A stretch of 6,463 nucleotides of DNA from an uncultured Oscillospiraceae bacterium. GTDB taxonomy: Bacteria > Bacillota > Clostridia > Oscillospirales > Acutalibacteraceae. The notes under the pieces are model-generated. The model was not told where the DNA came from. It was given only the letters and a program-made list of their open reading frames with translations, and searched no databases. This document shows positions 1 through 4,873 of the stretch, in pieces. A program made the translations under genes and the position numbers. Position 1 is the stretch's first letter. Each line of letters opens with the position of its first letter. The DNA lies in NCBI GenBank assembly GCA_905200265.1, contig CAJKJS010000087.1, positions 1 to 6,463 on the forward strand. The letters run 5' to 3'.

Positions 1-1
1 C

Positions 2-7
2 TATAAT
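2..7 (+). promoter_or_regulatory. possible -10 box of the nfnAB promoter (partial promoter at window edge)
   Basis: The hexamer TATAAT is an exact match to the sigma-70 -10 consensus and lies about 64 bases before the chosen nfnA start. Its -35 partner, if there is one, falls outside the window, so the promoter cannot be confirmed. Transcription would begin near position 14 and give a leader of just under 60 bases. The hexamer could be a chance match or part of an upstream gene's end. Confidence 0.35.
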
Positions 8-16
8 AAGGCCATC

Positions 17-39
17 GTGGACAACGATATGTTGTTCGT
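17..39 (+). promoter_or_regulatory. imperfect inverted repeat in the nfnA leader
   Basis: ACAAC (21-25) and GTTGT (31-35) are perfect inverted arms around a five-base centre. As RNA the stem can extend outward to about nine pairs (17-25 with 31-39) with three G-U wobbles. It lies just downstream of the possible -10 box, where either an operator or a leader stem-loop would be expected. It does not match the usual orientation of the Rex redox-repressor site (TTGT...ACAA), so no regulator is proposed. It may be chance in a short AT-rich leader. Confidence 0.25.
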
Positions 40-50
40 TTTAGTTAAAG

Positions 51-59
51 AAAGGGTGA
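51..59 (+). promoter_or_regulatory. ribosome binding site deciding the nfnA start
   Basis: AAAGGGTGA contains GGTGA, complementary to the anti-Shine-Dalgarno tail, and sits 11 bases before the ATG at 71. The spacing is a little long. An ATG at 61 is closer but opens a different frame that stops at 187-189. Upstream in-frame GTG codons at 17 and 56 have no ribosome site and would add residues unlike the family's N-terminus, so ATG 71 is preferred. Confidence 0.45.
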
Positions 60-70
60 CATGCTTCATT

Positions 71-913
71 ATGTACAAAATTCTGAGAAAAGAGGCCCTG
101 AACCCCACCGTAACACTTATGGAGATCGAGGCCCCTCTGATTGCCAAAAAGGCCGAGCCCGGCCAGTTCATCATTCTGCGTGTGGATGAAAACGGTGAAC
201 GTATTCCGCTGACCGTTGCCGGTTACGACCGCGAAAAGGGCAGTGTTACGATTATCTTCCAGATTGTAGGTGGCACGACGGAACAGCTGAACCACCTCAA
301 TGAAGGCGACTGCCTGCACGATTTTGTCGGCCCGCTGGGCACGCCCACCGAAACAGAAGGCTATAAAAAAGTTTGCATCATCGGCGGCGGCGTGGGCTGC
401 GCTATCGCGCTTCCCATTGCACAGAAACTGCACGATATGGGCTGCGAAGTGCATTCCATCATCGGGTTCCGTAATAAAGACCTGGTGATTCTGGAAAACG
501 AATTTAAAGCTTGCAGCGACACGTTCCATCTGATGACGGACGACGGCAGCTACGGCGAAACCGGTAACGTATGCGTACCGCTGGAAGCCGCACTGAAAGC
601 CGGCGAACGGTATGACGTGGTTATCGCTATTGGCCCGCTGGTCATGATGAAATTCGTCTGCCTGGCTACGAAGCCCTATGAACAGAAAACGGTTGTCAGC
701 ATGAACCCCATTATGGTAGACGGCACCGGCATGTGCGGCGGCTGCCGGCTGACCGTAGGCGGCGAAACGAAGTTTGCCTGCGTAGACGGTCCCGACTTCG
801 ACGGGCACCTGGTCGATTTTGATGAGGCGATGAGCCGTGCGCGCTCCTATCCCGAATTTGAAACCAGAGCCAGAGAAAAAGCCTGCAATCTGTTCAAGAA
901 GGAGGTTCAGTAA
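71..913 (+). CDS. nfnA: NfnA, small (FAD/2Fe-2S) subunit of electron-bifurcating ferredoxin:NADP+ oxidoreductase
   Basis: This 280-residue protein is the small subunit of the cytoplasmic NADH-dependent reduced ferredoxin:NADP+ oxidoreductase (also called SnfA or ferredoxin-NADP reductase alpha subunit). It belongs to the PyrK-like ferredoxin reductase family and handles the NAD(H) side of the reaction. An FAD-binding beta-barrel fills about residues 1-95, with RIPLT at 44-48 and GGTT at 67-70. The NAD-binding domain starts with the glycine-rich GGGVG at 105-109. The C-terminal cluster motif is D217-x4-C222-x2-C225-x11-C237. PyrK has Cys at the first position, and aspartate there is the NfnA hallmark for a three-Cys, one-Asp [2Fe-2S] cluster. 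The length is normal for the family. nfnB begins two bases after the stop, and its ribosome site lies inside the last codons of nfnA, so the two are probably translationally coupled. Automatic annotation often calls such proteins 'sulfide/dihydroorotate dehydrogenase-like subunit'. The family is secure; the exact start is slightly less so. Confidence 0.93.
   Translation: MYKILRKEALNPTVTLMEIEAPLIAKKAEPGQFIILRVDENGERIPLTVAGYDREKGSVTIIFQIVGGTTEQLNHLNEGDCLHDFVGPLGTPTETEGYKKVCIIGGGVGCAIALPIAQKLHDMGCEVHSIIGFRNKDLVILENEFKACSDTFHLMTDDGSYGETGNVCVPLEAALKAGERYDVVIAIGPLVMMKFVCLATKPYEQKTVVSMNPIMVDGTGMCGGCRLTVGGETKFACVDGPDFDGHLVDFDEAMSRARSYPEFETRAREKACNLFKKEVQ
899..905 (+). promoter_or_regulatory. ribosome binding site of nfnB, inside the nfnA coding end
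   Basis: AAGGAGG is a near-perfect Shine-Dalgarno sequence ending 10 bases before the nfnB ATG at 916. It overlaps the last codons of nfnA (KKEV), so ribosomes finishing nfnA are already over the nfnB start. This favours equal output of the two subunits. Confidence 0.8.
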
Positions 914-915
914 TC

Positions 916-2343
916 ATGCCCGTAAAATTCAACATGAACCCGAAAAAGAACCCTATGCCTTCCCAGGACCCCAATGTCCGCAATAAGAACTTCCTGGAAG
1001 TAACGCTGGGTTATACGGAAGAAATGGCTGTTGACGAAGCCAAACGTTGCCTGAACTGCAAAAACAAGCCCTGTGTAGCCGGCTGCCCGGTCAACATTCA
1101 CATTCCTGAATTCATTCAGAAAGTGGCCGAAGGCGACTACGAAGGCGCTTATCAGATCATCAGCCTGTCTTCTTCGCTGCCGGCTGTGTGCGGTCGTGTA
1201 TGTCCGCAGGAAACCCAGTGCGAAGGCAAATGCACCCGCGGCATTAAAGGCGAACCGGTAGGTATCGGCCGTCTGGAACGTTTTGTGGCCGACTGGCACA
1301 ACGCGCATTGCACCACGGCCCCCGATAAGCCCCAGCCCAATGGCCACAAAGTAGCCATCGTAGGTTCGGGCCCTGCTGGCCTGACCTGCGCCGGCGACCT
1401 GGCTAAAATGGGGTATGATGTGACGATCTTCGAAGCGCTGCACCTGGCTGGCGGCGTGTTGGTATACGGCATTCCGGAATTCCGTCTGCCCAAAGCCATT
1501 GTACAGAAGGAAGTCGACAACCTGAAAGCGCTGGGCGTAAAGGTAGAAACCAACATGGTAATTGGCCGCGTGCTGACCATTGAAGAACTGAAAGACGAAT
1601 ACGGCTTTGAAGCGGTGTTCATCGGTTCCGGCGCTGGTCTGCCCCGGTTTATGAACATCCCCGGCGAAAACCTGAAGGGTGTGTTCTCGGCCAACGAATT
1701 CCTGACCCGTTCCAACCTGATGAAGGCATACCGCGACGATTCCACCACCCCCATTTGGCACGCAAAGAACGTGGCTGTGGTAGGCGGCGGCAACGTGGCG
1801 ATGGACGCTGCCCGTACGGCCAAACGTCTGGGCGCAGAAAACGTGTATATTGTATACCGCCGCGGCATGGAAGAACTGCCTGCCCGTAAGGAAGAAGTCG
1901 AACATGCCGAAGAAGAAGGCATCATCTTCAAGACGCTGTGCAACCCTGTGGAAATCACAGCGGCTCCCACTGATAATCCCCGTGATCCGGAATACGGCAC
2001 GGCTGTGGGTATGAAGTGCATTCGCATGGAACTGGGCGAACCGGATGCTTCCGGCCGTCGCCGTCCTGTGGAAATTCCCGGCAGCGAATTTGAAATGGAT
2101 GTGGACTGCATCATTATGTCCCTGGGTACGTCCCCGAACCCGCTGCTGAAGAAGACCACCCCCGGTCTGGATACGAAAAAATGGGGCGAAATCATTGCCG
2201 ACGAAAACGGCTTGACTTCCATCGAAGGCGTTTATGCCGGCGGCGATGCCGTAACCGGTGCGGCTACGGTTATCCTGGCTATGGGCGCTGGTAAAACGGC
2301 GGCCGCTTCGATCGATAAGTACATTCAGTCGAAGAACGCCTAA
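916..2343 (+). CDS. nfnB: NfnB, large (2x4Fe-4S, FAD, NADP) subunit of electron-bifurcating ferredoxin:NADP+ oxidoreductase
   Basis: This 475-residue flavoprotein resembles the glutamate synthase small subunit (GltD) and pairs with NfnA. NfnB carries the bifurcating FAD and the NADP(H) and ferredoxin sites. The N-terminal iron-sulfur domain has C45-x2-C48-x4-C53-x3-C57 and C92-x3-C96-x5-C102-x3-C106. By comparison with dihydropyrimidine dehydrogenase and Nfn, I infer one [4Fe-4S] cluster on C45, C48, C53 and C106. A second would use C57, C96, C102 and E121 (motif GRLERF), leaving C92 free. The FAD dinucleotide fold begins at GSGPAG (150-155), the NADP fold at GGGNVA (290-295), and the C-terminal FAD segment is AGGDAVTGAATV (441-452). 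The length is close to the family norm of roughly 460-480. Automatic pipelines often name it gltA or 'glutamate synthase (NADPH)'. The adjacent nfnA, and the absence of a large glutamate synthase gene in the window, argue for Nfn. A strong terminator follows. Confidence 0.93.
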   Translation: MPVKFNMNPKKNPMPSQDPNVRNKNFLEVTLGYTEEMAVDEAKRCLNCKNKPCVAGCPVNIHIPEFIQKVAEGDYEGAYQIISLSSSLPAVCGRVCPQETQCEGKCTRGIKGEPVGIGRLERFVADWHNAHCTTAPDKPQPNGHKVAIVGSGPAGLTCAGDLAKMGYDVTIFEALHLAGGVLVYGIPEFRLPKAIVQKEVDNLKALGVKVETNMVIGRVLTIEELKDEYGFEAVFIGSGAGLPRFMNIPGENLKGVFSANEFLTRSNLMKAYRDDSTTPIWHAKNVAVVGGGNVAMDAARTAKRLGAENVYIVYRRGMEELPARKEEVEHAEEEGIIFKTLCNPVEITAAPTDNPRDPEYGTAVGMKCIRMELGEPDASGRRRPVEIPGSEFEMDVDCIIMSLGTSPNPLLKKTTPGLDTKKWGEIIADENGLTSIEGVYAGGDAVTGAATVILAMGAGKTAAASIDKYIQSKNA

Positions 2344-2383
2344 TTCCCGATAAACCCGTTGTGATACGATTTCAGACATAAGG

Positions 2384-2416
2384 AAAACCGCTGCCCCTTT
2401 TGGAGCAGCGGTTTTT
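2384..2416 (+). terminator. strong intrinsic terminator after nfnAB
   Basis: AAAACCGCTGC (2384-2394) pairs perfectly over 11 bases with GCAGCGGTTTT (2405-2415). The loop is 10 bases, and a T-rich tail (TTTTTCTTT, 2412-2420) follows. It lies 41 bases after the nfnB stop and ends the nfnAB transcript. The A-tract on the left arm means it could also work on the opposite strand. It stops only about 10 bases before the ribosome site of the next gene. Confidence 0.9.
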
Positions 2417-2425
2417 CTTTACCGG

Positions 2426-2432
2426 AAAGGAG
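2426..2432 (+). promoter_or_regulatory. ribosome binding site of the HAD gene; two candidate ATGs
   Basis: AAAGGAG lies four bases before ATG 2437 and seven bases before the adjacent in-frame ATG 2440. The second spacing is nearer the usual optimum, so the true first residue may be Met2. The difference is a single residue. Confidence 0.7.
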
Positions 2433-2436
2433 CAAG

Positions 2437-3111
2437 ATGATGCCACAAAAACTGAGCGCCGTTTTGTTTGATATGGATGGCCTGATGATTGATTCCGAGA
2501 AAGGCGGTGTGCAAGCCTGCCGTCAGGCGGGGGAAGAGATGGGTCTTTCGGCCGATCAGGCGGAAGCGTTTGCTATCGCCTGTATTGGCTCCAATAAAAC
2601 CCGCAGCCGCGAACTATTCTCTTCCTTTTTCCCGCATGTCTCGTACGATGAGTTTTCCCAGCGCAGCCACGCGATTCGCATGCACCTGCGTGAAACGGAA
2701 GGCACGCCCGTAAAAGAAGGCCTTCTGCCCCTTTTGCACTACCTACATGACCACCATTGTCCGGCCGGTGTGGTCACGTCTACTGCCAAAAATCAGGCAT
2801 TGCCCCAGTTAGAAGCGCTGGGACTTTATCCCTTTTTCACAGCTCTTACCTTTGGGGATGAAGTACCCCGCAGTAAACCGTTTCCCGACATCTACCTGGA
2901 AGGGGCCAAACGGCTGCGTGTTCCCCCGCAAGAGTGTCTGGTGCTGGAAGATTCCCACAACGGCATTCGGGCGGCCCATGCTGCGGGTATGATTCCGGTG
3001 ATGATTCCCGACCTAGTTCCACCTACCGAGGACATTCGCGCACTATGCTTTCGTATTCTCCCTTCCCTCCATAAAATTCCCGAGCTTCTCCGTACTGCTT
3101 TTTCGCTTTGA
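2437..3111 (+). CDS. HAD-superfamily (subfamily IA) hydrolase, probable sugar-phosphate phosphatase or beta-phosphoglucomutase-like
   Basis: This 224-residue cytoplasmic protein has all four haloacid dehalogenase motifs. Motif I is DMDGLMIDS, with nucleophile D12 and acid/base D14. Motif II is VVTSTA, with S115 the likely phosphate-binding residue. Motif III is SKPFPD, with K147. Motif IV is LEDSHNG, with E171 and D172 for Mg2+. The stretch between motifs I and II (about residues 17-95) is the helical cap typical of subfamily IA. The length fits phosphatases of the YniC/Gph type and beta-phosphoglucomutases. The gene stands before malQ and glgP, so a sugar phosphate is a reasonable substrate, but no residue signature proves it. 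It has no obvious promoter of its own after the terminator at 2384-2416. It uses CTA leucine codons four times, a codon I did not see in frame in nfnA, nfnB or malQ, which suggests lower expression or a different history. The fold is secure and the substrate unknown. Confidence 0.88.
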   Translation: MMPQKLSAVLFDMDGLMIDSEKGGVQACRQAGEEMGLSADQAEAFAIACIGSNKTRSRELFSSFFPHVSYDEFSQRSHAIRMHLRETEGTPVKEGLLPLLHYLHDHHCPAGVVTSTAKNQALPQLEALGLYPFFTALTFGDEVPRSKPFPDIYLEGAKRLRVPPQECLVLEDSHNGIRAAHAAGMIPVMIPDLVPPTEDIRALCFRILPSLHKIPELLRTAFSL

Positions 3112-3178
3112 GCCTTCTCCTTTGAAAAAAACGCATAAAACTGCAATAAATGGGACCAGAATCCCTACTTTTCCTTTC

Positions 3179-3207
3179 TTGACGAATGGAAAGCCACCTG
3201 TTAAAAT
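3179..3207 (+). promoter_or_regulatory. sigma-70-type promoter of malQ(-glgP)
   Basis: TTGACG (3179-3184) is a -35 box with one mismatch. It is followed by exactly 17 bases and then TAAAAT (3202-3207), a -10 box also with one mismatch. A TG at 3199-3200, one base before the -10 box, makes it an extended -10 promoter. Transcription should start near 3214 and give a leader of about 50 bases before the malQ ATG at 3265. This is the best promoter in the window. Confidence 0.8.
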
Positions 3208-3226
3208 GGAACCGCAAAGGAAATAT

Positions 3227-3243
3227 CCGGTCACATTGACCGG
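3227..3243 (+). promoter_or_regulatory. perfect palindrome / short hairpin in the malQ leader
   Basis: CCGGTCA-CAT-TGACCGG has seven-base perfect arms around a three-base centre, followed by TTTT (3244-3247) and then the malQ ribosome site. It lies roughly 13-30 bases downstream of the predicted transcription start. As DNA it looks like an operator for a dimeric repressor. As RNA it is a compact hairpin with a short U-tract that could attenuate transcription or affect ribosome access. It lacks the central CG typical of LacI-family maltose regulators. The structure is seen directly; the function is inferred. Confidence 0.55.
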
Positions 3244-3247
3244 TTTT

Positions 3248-3253
3248 GGGGAG
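3248..3253 (+). promoter_or_regulatory. ribosome binding site deciding the malQ start
   Basis: GGGGAG lies 11 bases before the ATG at 3265. An in-frame GTG at 3253 would overlap this site and have no ribosome site of its own, so ATG 3265 is chosen. The resulting N-terminus, MKKRKVRASG, leads straight into the conserved start of the GH77 barrel. Confidence 0.6.
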
Positions 3254-3264
3254 TGTTAAGTATC

Positions 3265-4749
3265 ATGAAAAAGCGCAAAGTACGTGCCTCGGGCATTCTG
3301 CTGTCATTGACAAGCCTGCCGTCCGAATATGGGATCGGTACTATGGGCAAGGCCGCCCGCGATTTTGTGGATTTCCTCAAGAGCGCTGGCCAAACCTACT
3401 GGCAGATGCTGCCCGTTGGCCCCACCGGTTATGGGAACAGCCCGTACCAGAGCTACTCTTCTTTCGCCGGCAACCCGTACCTGATCGATCTGGCTCTTTT
3501 GTGTGAAGAGGGTCTCCTCACAGAAGAAGAATGCAGCGCTATCGATTGGGGCCACGATCCCAAGCGGGTCGACTACGCCGCCATCGAGAAGAACCGCCTT
3601 TCGCTTCTGCGCACCGCCTTTGAGCGTGGCCGGAACGATCCTGCGGTGGCCCAATTCCGCGCAGACAATGCGGAATGGATCGAAGATTATGCTTTGTACA
3701 TGGGCATCAAAAACCGTATGGACCTGCGTCCCTGGAGTATGTGGGATGAGGACATTAAACGCCGCGAACCGGAAGCTATGGCGCGCTGGCGCGAAGAAGT
3801 CAAAGACGATGTGGATTTTTACTGCTTTATCCAGTATCACTTCTACAAGCAGTGGAATGCCCTGCGGGATTACGCCCACAAAAATGGCGTGTATCTGATC
3901 GGTGATATTCCGATTTACGCTGCTATGGACAGCGCCGATTCCTGGGCAGACGGTAAAGTATTCCTGCTGGATGATAACTGCGATCCCATCGACGTGGCTG
4001 GCTGCCCGCCCGATGCTTTCTCTGCCACCGGCCAGTTGTGGGGCAACCCCATTTACAACTGGGATTACCTGAAAGAAACCGGGTATGCCTGGTGGATTCG
4101 CCGGCTGCGCCACATCACCTCTATGTTTGATGTGACGCGTATTGACCACTTCCGTGGGTTTGCCGGATATTATGCCATTCCGTATGGCTCCGCTACCGCC
4201 GAAACCGGCGAGTGGCGCGTCGGGCCCGGCATGGATTTCTTCCGGGCTGTGAAAAAAGCTCTGGGTAACATCAACGTGATCGCAGAAGATCTGGGTTACC
4301 TGACCCCGGATGTGCGCAAGCTCTTAAAACAGTCGGGCTTCCCCGGGATGAAAGTGCTGCAGTTTGCTTTTGACTCCCGCGAAGAAAGCGACTACCTGCC
4401 CCATAACTACGACCATAACTGTGTGGTGTATACGGGTACTCATGATAACGACACGACCCGCAGCTGGTTCGACACCGCCGATAAAAATGATGTACGCCAT
4501 GCGAAAAAATACCTGAATGTGCGCCGCAAAGAAGACGGTGCCTGGGCGTTTATTCGCTGCGCCATGATGAGCACGGCGAACCTGTGCATTATCCCGATGC
4601 AGGATTACCTGAATCTGGGGGGCGAAGCTCGTATGAACGTGCCTTCCACCCTGGGCGGGATCAACTGGCAGTGGCGTATGACGGCCGATGCCGCCAGCCC
4701 GGCCTTAGCCGACAAGATTTTGGATCTGACTACGCTGACCTGCCGCTAA
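3265..4749 (+). CDS. malQ: 4-alpha-glucanotransferase (amylomaltase, GH77)
   Basis: This 494-residue cytoplasmic enzyme moves alpha-1,4-glucan segments between maltodextrin chains and releases glucose. It builds longer chains that glycogen phosphorylase can attack. The family signature GYGNSPYQSYSSFAGNP spans residues 55-71. The catalytic residues are visible: nucleophile D294 in RIDHFRG, acid/base E341 in IAEDLG, and transition-state stabiliser D394 in GTHDND. These match Thermus amylomaltase D293, E340 and D395. The length is that of the short bacterial/plant D-enzyme type (about 500 residues), not the roughly 690-residue E. coli MalQ with N-terminal extensions. The protein has no signal peptide and appears intact. 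It follows a good promoter and a leader palindrome and is 124 bases upstream of glgP, the classic maltodextrin/glycogen breakdown pair. Family and activity are secure; whether its main substrate is internal glycogen or imported maltodextrin cannot be told here. Confidence 0.95.
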   Translation: MKKRKVRASGILLSLTSLPSEYGIGTMGKAARDFVDFLKSAGQTYWQMLPVGPTGYGNSPYQSYSSFAGNPYLIDLALLCEEGLLTEEECSAIDWGHDPKRVDYAAIEKNRLSLLRTAFERGRNDPAVAQFRADNAEWIEDYALYMGIKNRMDLRPWSMWDEDIKRREPEAMARWREEVKDDVDFYCFIQYHFYKQWNALRDYAHKNGVYLIGDIPIYAAMDSADSWADGKVFLLDDNCDPIDVAGCPPDAFSATGQLWGNPIYNWDYLKETGYAWWIRRLRHITSMFDVTRIDHFRGFAGYYAIPYGSATAETGEWRVGPGMDFFRAVKKALGNINVIAEDLGYLTPDVRKLLKQSGFPGMKVLQFAFDSREESDYLPHNYDHNCVVYTGTHDNDTTRSWFDTADKNDVRHAKKYLNVRRKEDGAWAFIRCAMMSTANLCIIPMQDYLNLGGEARMNVPSTLGGINWQWRMTADAASPALADKILDLTTLTCR

Positions 4750-4763
4750 ACCGGTTCAATTCT

Positions 4764-4780
4764 GGCGGTAAGAAACCGCC
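4764..4780 (+). other. small stem-loop just after malQ
   Basis: GGCGGT (4764-4769) and ACCGCC (4775-4780) form a six-pair stem with a five-base loop, 15 bases after the malQ stop. No immediate T-run follows; ATTTTCTTT (4791-4799) is ten bases further on. It is a poor terminator at best, but it could cause partial termination or protect the malQ 3' end. Confidence 0.35.
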
Positions 4781-4818
4781 TCTGACGGATATTTTCTTTG
4801 TGAAACTGCCCATAATAA

Positions 4819-4851
4819 GGAACGCGGACAGCATGTAGTTGCCCGCGTTCC
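4819..4851 (+). other. strong intercistronic hairpin before glgP
   Basis: GGAACGCGG (4819-4827) pairs perfectly with CCGCGTTCC (4843-4851). Inside the loop, GCA (4831-4833) can pair with TGC (4840-4842) across a three-base bulge, lengthening the stem. The hairpin ends nine bases before the glgP Shine-Dalgarno AAGGAG (4861-4866) and has no T-tract, so it is not a standard terminator. It could stabilise the glgP end of a malQ-glgP mRNA after cleavage or tune glgP translation. The stem is seen directly; the role is inferred. Confidence 0.6.
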
Positions 4852-4873
4852 CCAATAAGAAAGGAGTGGTTCC

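Noticed and set aside
61..189. Short + strand frame (42 codons) from ATG 61, overlapping the nfnA start
   Set aside because: It begins only one base after the GGTGA of the ribosome site, runs out of frame with nfnA, and encodes no recognisable peptide. It is best explained as a chance ATG.
41..808. 255-codon open frame on the - strand opposite nfnA
   Set aside because: It is another codon-aligned shadow; nfnA on the + strand has all family motifs.
1152..2222. 356-codon open frame on the - strand, second frame opposite nfnB
   Set aside because: The product is serine/arginine/proline-rich without domain features, and it overlaps a secure gene entirely.
907..2379. 490-codon open frame on the - strand opposite nfnB
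   Set aside because: It mirrors nfnB almost end to end in a codon-aligned antisense frame. Strongly biased codons in a G+C-rich gene keep stops out of that frame. Its product is low-complexity (rich in H, F, A, R and Q), with no recognisable motif, and has no ribosome site.
3152..3165. GGGA/TCCC stem after the HAD gene as a terminator
   Set aside because: It has only four pairs with a six-base loop and an interrupted T-rich stretch afterwards. It is too weak to call, and the HAD gene has no convincing terminator before the malQ promoter.
3023..3234. Two short - strand frames over the HAD gene end and malQ leader
   Set aside because: They overlap the HAD coding end and the malQ promoter, have no convincing start signals and encode no recognisable protein.
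4749..4756. AACCGGTT eight-base palindrome at the malQ stop
   Set aside because: It is too short to stand out, it overlaps the stop codon and is not repeated in a comparable position.
4782..4816. Possible glgP promoter with CATAAT at 4811-4816
   Set aside because: CATAAT is a fair -10 box, but the nearest -35-like sequence (CTGACG, 4782-4787) is 23 bases away, far from the 17-base optimum. No better -35 exists at the right distance.
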